From: Pseudomonas sp. Z8(2022)
Lineage (GTDB): Bacteria; Pseudomonadota; Gammaproteobacteria; Pseudomonadales; Pseudomonadaceae
Length of the DNA: 64,000 bases
Assembly (NCBI RefSeq): GCF_025837155.1
Contig: NZ_CP107549.1
Span: forward strand, 1,550,001 to 1,614,000
Reading direction: 5' to 3'
Shown piece after piece: positions 37,701-46,137 of this stretch. Numbering within the stretch: position 1 is the first letter of the stretch; each line of letters begins with the position of its first letter. Made by a program: the position numbers and the translations under genes. Below the pieces are notes generated by a model that was given only the letters and a program-made list of their open reading frames with translations, was not told the origin of the DNA and searched no databases.

Positions 37701-39628
37701 GCGGCATCGACGTGCAGCAGGACAACGTCACCGTGATCGGCATCGGCGACATGGCCGGTGACGTGTTCGGCAACGGCATGCTGCTGTCGGACAAGCTGCA
37801 ACTGGTGGCAGCCTTCAACCACCTGCACATCTTCATCGACCCGAACCCGGATGCGGCCAGGAGCTTTGCCGAGCGCAAGCGTCTGTTCGAACTGCCACGC
37901 TCCAGCTGGGCAGACTACGATGCCTCGCTGATCTCCGAGGGTGGCGGCATCTTCCTGCGCAGCGCCAAGAGCATCGCCATTACTCCGCAGATGAAGGCGC
38001 GCTTCGACATCACTGCCGACAAGCTGGCGCCCACCGAGCTGCTCAACGCGTTGCTCAAGGCCCCGGTTGACCTGATCTGGAACGGCGGCATCGGCACCTA
38101 TGTGAAGTCCAGCAGGGAGAGCCATGCCGATGTCGGCGACAAGGCCAATGACGCGCTGCGCGTCGATGGCCGCGAACTGCGCGCCAGGGTGGTGGGCGAG
38201 GGCGGCAATCTGGGCATGACCCAACTCGGTCGCGTCGAGTTCGGCCTGCATGGCGGTGCCAGCAATACCGACTTCATCGACAACGCCGGTGGCGTGGACT
38301 GCTCCGACCATGAGGTGAACATCAAGATCCTGCTCGGCGAGATCGTCTCTGGCGGTGACATGACCGAGAAGCAGCGCAACAAGCTGCTGGCCGAGATGAC
38401 CGACGATGTGTCCGAGCTGGTGCTGGGCAACAACTACAAGCAGACCCAGGCGCTGTCGCTGGCCGAGCGCCGCGCCCGCGAGCGTGTCGGCGAGTACAAA
38501 CGCCTGATGAACGCGCTGGAGAGTGCCGGCAAGCTGGACCGCGCGCTGGAGTTCCTGCCGTCGGACGAGGAGCTGAACGAGCGTGCTGCCAACGGTCAGG
38601 GCCTGACCCGGCCGGAACTGTCGGTGCTGATCTCCTACAGCAAGATCGACCTCAAGGAGTCGCTGCTCAAATCCCTGGTGCCGGACGACGACTACCTGGC
38701 GCGCGAGATGGAAACCGCCTTCCCGGCGATCCTCACCGAGAAGTTCGGCGACGCCATGCGTCGTCACCGCCTCAAGCGCGAAATCGTCAGCACGCAGATC
38801 GCCAACGATCTGGTCAACCACATGGGCATCACCTTCGTGCAGCGTTTGAAGGAGTCCACCGGCATGAGCGCGGCCAATGTCGCTGGCGCCTATGTGATCG
38901 TCCGTGACCTGTTCCGCCTGCCGCACTGGTGGGCACAGATCGAGGCGCTGGACTACAAGGTGCCGGCCGAGCTGCAACTGCAGCTGATGGACGAGCTGAT
39001 GCGTCTGGGCCGTCGCGCCACCCGCTGGTTCCTGCGCAGCCGCCGCAACGAGCTGGACGCCGCCCGCGACGTCGCGCACTTCGCACCGCGCATCGAAGCG
39101 CTGGTCGGTCGTCTGGACGAGCTGCTCGAAGGCCCGGCCCGCGAACAGTGGCTGGCGCGCTACCAGAGCTTCGTCGAGGCCGGAACGCCGGAAGAACTGG
39201 CGCGCGTTGTCGCTGGCACCAGTCATCTGTACACGCTGCTGCCGATCATCGAAGCGGCGGACGTCACCGGCAAGGATGCCAGCGAAGTGGCCACCGCCTA
39301 CTTCGCGGTTGGCGGCTCTCTGGAGCTGTCCTGGTATCTGCAGCAGATCACCAACCTGCCGGTGGAAAACAACTGGCAGGCGCTGGCTCGCGAAGCCTTC
39401 CGTGACGATCTCGACTGGCAGCAGCGTGCGATCACCGTGTCGGTGCTGCAGATGGCCGAAGGGCCGCAGGAAATCGAGGCCCGTGTGGCGCTGTGGCTCG
39501 ACCAGCATCAACGTCTGGTCGATCGCTGGAAGGCGATGCTGGCTGAGCTGCGCTCGGCAACCGGTACCGACTACGCCATGTACGCAGTGGCCAACCGCGA
39601 GCTGATGGATCTGGCGCAAAGCGCCTGA
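34787..39628 (+). CDS. gdhB: NAD-dependent glutamate dehydrogenase, 180-kDa class
   Basis: This 1613-residue catabolic enzyme converts glutamate to 2-oxoglutarate and ammonia with NAD. The length fits the L-180 class. The N-terminal ~700 residues hold ACT-like regulatory domains ([20 protein letters not shown]). The catalytic part contains [41 protein letters not shown], where the substrate lysine lies, and the NAD site [19 protein letters not shown]. The C-terminal ~500 residues are helical. It is alone in its transcript and ends at a strong terminator. Confidence 0.97.
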   Translation: [1613 protein letters not shown]

Positions 39629-39644
39629 TCCGTCCGCTGAAAAG

Positions 39645-39676
39645 AAAAGCCCCGCCAGATGCGGGGCTTTTTCTTT
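39645..39676 (+). terminator. Rho-independent terminator of gdhB
   Basis: AAAAGCCCCGC / GCGGGGCTTTTT with a 5-nt loop, followed by TCTTTT, 17 bp after the gdhB stop. Confidence 0.92.
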
Positions 39677-39725
39677 TGCTGCGCTGTATTCATCGGCCTG
39701 TATGCCGCTGCCGGCTGATGCCCGG

Positions 39726-41159
39726 TCAGCGCAACATCTGCTCGACCAGACGCTTCTCTTCGGCGAGTTCGCGCTGACGGGCATCGATGCGCGAGGCCAA
39801 CTGGAAGTTGTTGCTGGCGCGGCGCTTGGCGAAGTCCAGCTGCTCGATGGCCTGGTTGTAGTCGCCGACCAGGGCGAAGAACTCCGCGCGTGCCTGGTGC
39901 AGACCGATGGTATTGCCGCTCAGGCCGCGTACCTCGGCGACCTGATACCAGACGTCCGGATCCTTGGCGCGGCTCTTGAGCATGTTGTCCAGGGCGCGTT
40001 CTGCATCGGCAATGCGTTGCTGCTTGAGCAGCAGGTCGACCTGCGTTTGCTGCAGCGGGAAGTTGCTCGGATAGAGAGAGAACAGGCGCTGCTGACGGCG
40101 CTCGGCGGCGTCCAGCCGATTGGCCGCCATATCCAGCTCGATCTGCGCCAGGTTGTAGGTGATGTCGTCCGGGGCCTTGCTCAGCAGCGGGGCCAGGGTC
40201 TCGCCGGCCTCGGCAAGCTGGCCGGTTTTCATCTGGGCCAGAACCAGGCCGTAGCGTGCGGCATCGAGCCCGGGGTTCTCATCGAGCATGGCACGGAAAC
40301 GCTTGGCCGCGACGCCTGGCGTTTCTTCGTAGATCAGCTGCACGCGGGCGCGCATCAACTGGTAGCGCAGGCTGTCTTCGCGACCCTTGGCCGGGTATTG
40401 CTCGGCGCGGTTGCGGGTATCGGCGATACGCGACTCGGACACCGGGTGAGTCAGCAGGAACTCCGGCGGCTTGGCGTCATAGCGATACTGACGCATCAGG
40501 CGCTCGAACATCAGCGGCATGGCGCGCGGGTCGTAGCCGGCCTTTTCCAGGTTGACCAGGCCGATGCGGTCGGCTTCCTGTTCATTCTGCCGGGAGAAGC
40601 GCCGCTGCTCCTGAATGGCTGCGGCCTGGGTCGACATGATGGTGGCAATACCGGCGTCGCCGGCGCCTGCCGCCGCGGCGACGATACCCGCAAGCATCGC
40701 AGCCATCAGCGGCAACTGCATGCGCTGCTGTGCCTCGACACCGCGAGCGAAGTGGCGTTGTGACAAGTGCGCCAGTTCGTGCGCCATTACCGAGGCGTAT
40801 TCGGCTTCGGTCTGCGCATAGAGGAACAGGCCGCCGTTCACCCCGACGATCCCGCCGGGGGCGGCAAAGGCGTTCAGCTGCGGGCTGTTGAGCAGGACGA
40901 ACTCGAGGCGACGATCCTGCAACTGGCTGGTTTCCGACAGACGATAGACGCTGGACTCGACGAAATCCTTGAGCTGCGGGTCGTCCAGTTGCGAAACCTG
41001 GCCGCGCAGCAGGCCGAGCCAGGCGCGACCGAGCTGGTGTTCCTGCTGGGGCGAGACGATCGAGGAACTGGCGTCGCCAAGCGACGGCAGGTCACTGGCG
41101 CCCGTATGGGCAGCGAAGAGGCAGGCCAGCGTCAGCAGGGTGGGGCGCAGAACATTCAT
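39726..41159 (-). CDS. bepA: M48 family periplasmic metalloprotease/chaperone with TPRs (BepA-like)
   Basis: This is a 477-residue protein, taken from the ATG that gives a signal peptide (MNVLRPTLLTLACLFAAHTGA). The zinc site HELAH is in SVMAHELAHLSQRHFARG, the third ligand region in EQEADRIGLVNLEKAGYDPRAM, and the C-terminal half is TPR-like helices (residues ~280-470). BepA degrades or helps mature outer-membrane proteins such as LptD at the BAM complex. bamC lies in the same chromosomal neighbourhood. The longer open frame upstream is antisense to the tusA-like gene. Confidence 0.92.
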   Translation of the reverse strand: MNVLRPTLLTLACLFAAHTGASDLPSLGDASSSIVSPQQEHQLGRAWLGLLRGQVSQLDDPQLKDFVESSVYRLSETSQLQDRRLEFVLLNSPQLNAFAAPGGIVGVNGGLFLYAQTEAEYASVMAHELAHLSQRHFARGVEAQQRMQLPLMAAMLAGIVAAAAGAGDAGIATIMSTQAAAIQEQRRFSRQNEQEADRIGLVNLEKAGYDPRAMPLMFERLMRQYRYDAKPPEFLLTHPVSESRIADTRNRAEQYPAKGREDSLRYQLMRARVQLIYEETPGVAAKRFRAMLDENPGLDAARYGLVLAQMKTGQLAEAGETLAPLLSKAPDDITYNLAQIELDMAANRLDAAERRQQRLFSLYPSNFPLQQTQVDLLLKQQRIADAERALDNMLKSRAKDPDVWYQVAEVRGLSGNTIGLHQARAEFFALVGDYNQAIEQLDFAKRRASNNFQLASRIDARQRELAEEKRLVEQMLR

Positions 41160-41267
41160 GCACTCAAGGCTCTCGGGAGGCAAAGGCGTTACTGTAGCCG
41201 GCCAGCTACCGCGCTGGCCAGGGTTGCGGCGGCTTGGGTATCCTAGCCGACCAATCAGGAGTTGATG

Positions 41268-41507
41268 ATGACAGACGCACCGGCCTTCGATGCCGAACTC
41301 GACGCCTGCGGGCTGAACTGCCCGCTGCCCTTGCTCAAAGCCAAGCTCGAGCTCAATCGCCTGGCCAGCGGCGCCGTACTCAAGGTCAGCGCCACCGATG
41401 CCGGCTCGCAGCGCGATTTTCGCGCTTTCGCCAGTTTGGCCGGGCATGCGCTGCTGCATGAAGAGGTCGAAGCGGGTATTTATCGTTACTGGTTGCGCAA
41501 GGCCTGA
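41268..41507 (+). CDS. TusA-family sulfur-carrier protein
   Basis: This 79-residue protein has the family signature DACGLNCPLPLLKAK; Cys18 followed by Pro is the persulfide cysteine. The start chosen is the second of two adjacent ATGs, 7 nt from AGGA; the first is possible too. In Pseudomonas this position holds a TusA-like protein linked to molybdenum cofactor and sulfur metabolism, as I recall. It is followed by the PerM-like gene after 67 bp. Confidence 0.88.
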   Translation: MTDAPAFDAELDACGLNCPLPLLKAKLELNRLASGAVLKVSATDAGSQRDFRAFASLAGHALLHEEVEAGIYRYWLRKA

Positions 41508-41574
41508 GCTACGCACTGCCATGCAGGCTGTTGAATATAGCGAGCATGTCTCTTTTGCAGATTAAGGATTGTTG

Positions 41575-42639
41575 ATGGTCAAGGTTATTCGCGACTGGTT
41601 GCACCGCTACTTCTCCGACGAGCAGGCCGTGGTACTGGCCGTGCTACTGGTGCTGGGTTTTGCGGTGGTGCTGACGCTGGGCGGGATGCTCGCTCCCGTC
41701 CTCACCGGTCTGGTGCTGGCGTTTCTCATGCAGGGGCTGGTCAACGGTCTGGAGCGTCTCAAGGTGCCGCAGATTCTCGCGGTCTGGCTGGTGTTCACCC
41801 TGTTCATGGGCGGCCTGACGGTGTTTCTGCTGGTGCTGATGCCGTTGCTCTGGCAGCAACTGAGCACTCTGTTCAACGAGCTACCGCGCATGGCGGCCGA
41901 ATGGCAGTCGGTGTTCCTGCTGCTGCCCGAGCGTTACCCGAATCTGATCTCCGATGCGCAGGTCGTGCAGCTGATCGGCAGCATGCGCGGCGAAGCCGGC
42001 AAGTTCGGCCAGTGGGCGCTGTCGTTCTCCCTGTCCAGTCTGCCGGTGCTGGTCAGTGTGATGATCTATCTGGTGCTGGTGCCGATTCTGGTGTTCTTCT
42101 TCCTCAAGGACCGCGAGCAGATCGGCCAGTGGTTCCGCAGCTACCTGCCGCGCGAGCGCGCGCTGATCACCCAGGTGGCGCAGGAAATGAACCAGCAGAT
42201 CGCCAACTACATCCGCGGCAAGTTCATCGAGATCATCATTTGCGGTGTGGTCACCTATATCGCCTTCGCCTACCTGGGGCTCAATTACGCAGCGCTGCTG
42301 GCTCTGCTGGTCGGGCTGTCGGTAGTGGTGCCCTATATCGGCGCCGTGGTGGTGACGGTGCCGGTGGCGCTTATCGGTCTGTTCCAGTGGGGCTGGAGCG
42401 ACCAGTTCATCTACCTGATGGTGGTCTACGGCATCATCCAGGCGCTGGATGGCAACGTGCTGGTGCCGCTGCTGTTCTCCGAAGCGGTCAATCTGCACCC
42501 GGTGGCGATCATCTGCGCGGTGTTGCTGTTCGGTGGGCTGTGGGGCTTCTGGGGCGTGTTCTTCGCCATCCCGCTGGCGACCCTGTTCAAGGCCGTGATC
42601 AATGCCTGGCCGCGTACCGAACCGGTCGCTGCCGAGTAA
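41575..42639 (+). CDS. AI-2E family transporter / PerM-like permease
   Basis: This 354-residue inner-membrane protein has about seven to eight TM segments: a pair near 20-60, one near 65-90, and later LPVLVSVMIYLVLVPILVFFFLKDRE, IIICGVVTYIAFAYLGLNYAALLALLVGLSVVVPYIGAVVV and the GLWGFWGVFFAIPLATLFKAV end that is typical of the family. The family was named for AI-2 export but many members are Na+/H+ antiporters or of unknown function. The start at 41575 follows AAGGATTGTTG. Confidence 0.88.
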   Translation: MVKVIRDWLHRYFSDEQAVVLAVLLVLGFAVVLTLGGMLAPVLTGLVLAFLMQGLVNGLERLKVPQILAVWLVFTLFMGGLTVFLLVLMPLLWQQLSTLFNELPRMAAEWQSVFLLLPERYPNLISDAQVVQLIGSMRGEAGKFGQWALSFSLSSLPVLVSVMIYLVLVPILVFFFLKDREQIGQWFRSYLPRERALITQVAQEMNQQIANYIRGKFIEIIICGVVTYIAFAYLGLNYAALLALLVGLSVVVPYIGAVVVTVPVALIGLFQWGWSDQFIYLMVVYGIIQALDGNVLVPLLFSEAVNLHPVAIICAVLLFGGLWGFWGVFFAIPLATLFKAVINAWPRTEPVAAE

Positions 42640-42656
42640 GAAGGAAAAATAGACAG

Positions 42657-42683
42657 AAAAAAGGCCGCAATTGCGGCCTTTTT
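42657..42683. terminator. Bidirectional terminator between perM-like and bcp genes
   Basis: AAAAAAGGCCGCAA / TTGCGGCCTTTTT is a perfect palindrome with A and T runs on opposite sides, lying between convergent genes, so it can end both transcripts. Confidence 0.93.
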
Positions 42684-42698
42684 CGATAGGGGTGAAGC

Positions 42699-43172
42699 TC
42701 AGGCCTTGTTCAGAGCCTCGGCGGCTGCCAGCACCTTGTCGACATGGCCGGCGACCTTGATGTTGCGCCATTGCTCACGCAGTACGCCGTCCTTGTCGAT
42801 GAGAAAGGTGCTGCGCACGATGCCCATGTATTCCTTGCCGTAATTCTTCTTCAGCTGATACACGCCGAACAAATCGCACAGCTGGTGCTCTTCGTCGCTG
42901 ATCAGCTCGAAGGGGAAGGCCTGTTTGCACTTGAAGCTCTCGTGCTTCTTCAGGCTGTCCATCGACACGCCGAAAATCAGCGTGTTGGCTGCCTTGAACT
43001 GCTCGAAGCGGGCGCTGAAGTCCATGCCTTCGGTGGTGCAGCCCGGAGTGGCGTCCTTCGGGTAGAAATACAGCACTACCTGCTGGCCCTTGAGAGCGGA
43101 CAGCCTTACCTGCTGGCCGCTGGTGGCCTCGGCCTGGAATTCGGCAACGGGTTTGTCGAGTTCAACAGCCAT
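42699..43172 (-). CDS. bcp: Thioredoxin-dependent peroxiredoxin (Bcp/PrxQ)
   Basis: This 157-residue protein starts MAVELDKPVAEFQAEATSG; the motif YFYPKDATPGCTTEGMDFS places the peroxidatic cysteine at 45. Position 50, the usual resolving cysteine of Bcp, is methionine, so the enzyme may work as a 1-Cys type or use one of the later cysteines (FKCKQ, HQLCDLF). It reduces organic peroxides. It lies 100 bp downstream of gcvR on the same strand. Confidence 0.93.
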   Translation of the reverse strand: MAVELDKPVAEFQAEATSGQQVRLSALKGQQVVLYFYPKDATPGCTTEGMDFSARFEQFKAANTLIFGVSMDSLKKHESFKCKQAFPFELISDEEHQLCDLFGVYQLKKNYGKEYMGIVRSTFLIDKDGVLREQWRNIKVAGHVDKVLAAAEALNKA

Positions 43173-43272
43173 GAAAACTCCTTCATTCTGAGGTTGTCGG
43201 CGATCTCGCGAGCCTGAGCCATGCAAGGCCGAACCTGTTTCTAACGCAGCAGAGCCGCTGCGCGGCACATCG

Positions 43273-43830
43273 TCATGGATTCTGCGGGCGCCAGGGTTCG
43301 ATCAGCGCATCCAGATTCAGCGCATCGGCGAAGTCGAGGAACTGGTCGCGCAGCCAACTGATCTGCGTGCCGGCCGGCAGCGTCACGGTCAGCGTGGCAT
43401 TGAGCATGGTGCCGCCGGTCTGCGGCGCCTGATAGGTGTCACAGGTCAGGTTTTCCAGCTCGACGCGGTGATCGATGAAGAACTGGCACAGTTCGTTGAG
43501 AATGTCCGGGCGGTACACGGCACTGACGTACGCCACGTAAGGCAGCGCCTGCGGGCGTACCTCGGCGGCGGCGCTGCGGACCAGATCCACGGTGAAGTCG
43601 TGTTTCTTGGCCAGCAGCGGCAGGCTTGATTCCAGGCGCGCCAGTGCATCCCAGCTGCCGGACACCTGCAGCACCAAAGCGCTGAACTCTCCATGACGGC
43701 TCAAACGGGTGCTGATCACCGCGCAACGATTCTCGTGAGCGGTGCGGCTGAGCAGGTTGGTCAGACCCATGGCGTCGCGGCCAAGAGCACTGATAACGAG
43801 GAATTGTTCGCGAACGGGGGGGGTGGACAT
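43273..43830 (-). CDS. gcvR: Glycine cleavage system regulator GcvR-like (tandem ACT domains)
   Basis: This 185-residue protein has two ACT-like domains: residues ~8-85 (REQFLVISALGRDAMGLTNLLSRTAHENRC) and ~95-180 (YVAYVSAVYRPDILNELCQFFIDHRVELENLTCDT). It has no DNA-binding domain; GcvR controls through protein contact with GcvA in E. coli. In Pseudomonas the partner is uncertain. Divergent from dapA with ~200 bp between them. Confidence 0.88.
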   Translation of the reverse strand: MSTPPVREQFLVISALGRDAMGLTNLLSRTAHENRCAVISTRLSRHGEFSALVLQVSGSWDALARLESSLPLLAKKHDFTVDLVRSAAAEVRPQALPYVAYVSAVYRPDILNELCQFFIDHRVELENLTCDTYQAPQTGGTMLNATLTVTLPAGTQISWLRDQFLDFADALNLDALIEPWRPQNP

Positions 43831-44033
43831 GCAGCCTTCCTAAAGCGATGAACGGTCCGCGCACGAGTAGCCACAGACCAAAAGGAGCAGGTTAGCGAAA
43901 AGCACCGCCGAGGGGAATGGCGGAACCTTGTGCATCGGACGACGGCCAGTACTGATAAGCCCTTGTCGGTTGCTTGTGCCGGACTGGTGGCACCAGTACC
44001 ATTACGGCTCAATTTTCCGGCAGGAGCGGTTGC

Positions 44034-44912
44034 ATGATTGCGGGCAGTATGGTGGCACTGGTCACGCCCATGGATGCGCAGGGTGGTCTGGATTGGGAAG
44101 CTCTGAGCAGATTGGTGGATTTCCACCTGCAAGAGGGTACCAATGCCATCGTCGCGGTCGGTACCACTGGCGAGTCCGCCACGCTGGACGTGGCTGAACA
44201 TGTCGAAGTGATCAAGCGCGTGGTCAAGCAGGTTGCCGGTCGTATCCCGGTGATTGCCGGTACCGGCGGCAACTCCACCCGCGAGTCGGTCGAGCTGACC
44301 CGTGCCGCACAGGAAGTCGGCGCCGACGCAGCCCTGCTGGTCACCCCGTACTACAACAAGCCGACGCAGGAAGGCCTGTACCTGCACTTCCGCCACATCG
44401 CCGAAGCCGTATCCATCCCGCAGATTCTCTACAACGTACCGGGTCGCACCGTGTGCGACATGCTGCCGGAGACCGTCGAGCGTCTGTCGAAGATCGACAA
44501 CATCGTCGGCATCAAGGAAGCCACCGGCGATCTGCAGCGCGCCCAAGAAGTTCTGGACCGCGTCAGCAAGGATTTCCTCGTTTACTCGGGTGATGATGCG
44601 ACCGCTGTCGAGCTGATGCTGCTGGGCGGCAAGGGCAACATCTCCGTTACTGCCAACGTTGCGCCGCGCGCCATGAGCGATCTGTGCGCCGCTGCCATGC
44701 GTGGCGAAGCTGCCATCGCCCGCGCCATCAACGACCGTCTGATGCCGCTGCACAAGGCACTGTTCCTCGAATCCAACCCGATTCCGGTGAAATGGGCGCT
44801 GCACGAAATGGGCCTGATGGGCGACGGTATTCGTCTGCCGCTGACCTGGCTCAGCCCGCGCTGTCACGAACCGCTGCGCCAGGCCATGCGCCAGTGCGGT
44901 GTATTGGCTTAA
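44034..44912 (+). CDS. dapA: 4-hydroxy-tetrahydrodipicolinate synthase
   Basis: This 292-residue enzyme condenses pyruvate with aspartate semialdehyde in lysine and cell-wall diaminopimelate synthesis. The start [13 protein letters not shown] follows CAGGAGCGGTTGC. Catalytic residues sit at the canonical numbers: Thr44-Thr45 in GTTGES, Tyr133 (ILYNVPGRT) and the Schiff-base Lys161 ([10 protein letters not shown]). bamC follows after 16 bp and is co-transcribed. Confidence 0.97.
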   Translation: MIAGSMVALVTPMDAQGGLDWEALSRLVDFHLQEGTNAIVAVGTTGESATLDVAEHVEVIKRVVKQVAGRIPVIAGTGGNSTRESVELTRAAQEVGADAALLVTPYYNKPTQEGLYLHFRHIAEAVSIPQILYNVPGRTVCDMLPETVERLSKIDNIVGIKEATGDLQRAQEVLDRVSKDFLVYSGDDATAVELMLLGGKGNISVTANVAPRAMSDLCAAAMRGEAAIARAINDRLMPLHKALFLESNPIPVKWALHEMGLMGDGIRLPLTWLSPRCHEPLRQAMRQCGVLA

Positions 44913-44928
44913 CTCAAGGATTCTACGC

Positions 44929-46050
44929 ATGAAGCGACTGGCCGGATTCTCCGCCCTTGCTCTGATCGTCTCCAGCACCAGCGGTTGTGGCTGGCTCTGG
45001 GGTGAAAATGGCTACTTCCGTGATCGCGGCAGCGATTACCTGGAAGCGCGCCAGACTGCACCGATGCAATTGCCGGCTGATGTCCAGGCCAAGCGCCTTG
45101 ATCCGTTGCTGCCGGTACCGGCTCAGATTGCCAGCACCACCGTGACTGCCAGCGAATTCGAAGTACCACGCCCGCAAGGCCTGCAGGTGCGTGCCGACGA
45201 GCGCGAGTTCAGCCTGCAGCGCAGCGGCGACTCGCGTTGGGTGGTGGCCCAGCGTGTGCCGGCCGAAGTCTGGCCGCTGGCGCGTCAGTTCTTCGAAGAC
45301 AATGGTTTCCGTATCGCCAGCGAGCGTCCACAGGTTGGTGAGTTCACCACCTCCTGGCAGCGTTTCGACGAACTCTCCGCGGGTATGGCCCGTCGCCTGA
45401 GCAGCCGTGTTTCCGGCGTTGCCTCCGATGCCGAAACCCGCGTGCGTGTGCGCATCGAGCCGGGCGTGCAGCGCAACACCAGCGAAGTCTTCGTCACCAG
45501 TGCCGAGCGTCCTGCCGGTAGCACGGCTGATGTCGACTTCGCGTCGCGTAGCGGCAATGCCAGCTTCGAAGCGGCACTGCTCGACGAGATGCTGGTGAGC
45601 ATGGCCCGTGGCGTGGAGCAGGGCGGTTCCGTATCGCTGCTGGCTGCCCGCGACTTCGACGCACCGAGCCGCGTCAGCCTTAGCGAAGACGGCAACGGCA
45701 ACCCGGTGCTCAACCTGGGCGCCGATTTCGACCGCGCCTGGTCCGGTGTAGGCCGCTCGCTGGAGCTTGGCGACGTACGTGTCGACGACCTCAACCGCAG
45801 TCTCGGCCTGTACTACATCAATCTGGCTGAAGGTGCCCAGGGTCGCGAGGATAAGCCCGGCTTCTTCGGTCGTCTGTTCGGCAGCGAGCCGAGCAAGGAC
45901 GAGATCGAAGCCCGCGCCGAGCGCTATCAGGTACGCCTGACTCCGGTTGGCGATGGCGTTCAGGTCACCGTGGAAAAGGACCTCAACACCGTTGCCCCGG
46001 CCGACGTGTCGCGCCGTGTGCTGAGCCTGATCCAGGATAATCTCGGCTGA
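44929..46050 (+). CDS. bamC: Outer membrane protein assembly factor BamC (lipoprotein)
   Basis: This 373-residue lipoprotein starts at the ATG giving MKRLAGFSALALIVSSTSGCGW, with the lipobox cysteine in SSTSGC. A long unstructured N-terminal linker (DYLEARQTAPMQLPADV) is followed by two helix-grip domains. It belongs to the BAM complex. The place between dapA and purC is conserved in Gammaproteobacteria. Confidence 0.93.
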   Translation: MKRLAGFSALALIVSSTSGCGWLWGENGYFRDRGSDYLEARQTAPMQLPADVQAKRLDPLLPVPAQIASTTVTASEFEVPRPQGLQVRADEREFSLQRSGDSRWVVAQRVPAEVWPLARQFFEDNGFRIASERPQVGEFTTSWQRFDELSAGMARRLSSRVSGVASDAETRVRVRIEPGVQRNTSEVFVTSAERPAGSTADVDFASRSGNASFEAALLDEMLVSMARGVEQGGSVSLLAARDFDAPSRVSLSEDGNGNPVLNLGADFDRAWSGVGRSLELGDVRVDDLNRSLGLYYINLAEGAQGREDKPGFFGRLFGSEPSKDEIEARAERYQVRLTPVGDGVQVTVEKDLNTVAPADVSRRVLSLIQDNLG

Positions 46051-46082
46051 CCGGCGCCGCGCGCCTCAGCTGTTAATCGATG

Positions 46083-46113
46083 GGCGAAACCCGCAAAGGT
46101 TTCGCCTGTTTTG
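46083..46113 (+). terminator. Terminator-like hairpin between bamC and purC
   Basis: GGCGAAACC / GGTTTCGCC with a 6-nt loop then TGTTTTG. It may end dapA-bamC or attenuate read-through into purC. Confidence 0.8.
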
Positions 46114-46137
46114 TTTGCCAGAAACGGAAATGCCGAC

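Noticed and set aside
36518..39784. A 1088-residue minus-strand frame opposite gdhB
   Set aside because: It runs through the gdhB terminator and shadows a complete known enzyme; no motif.
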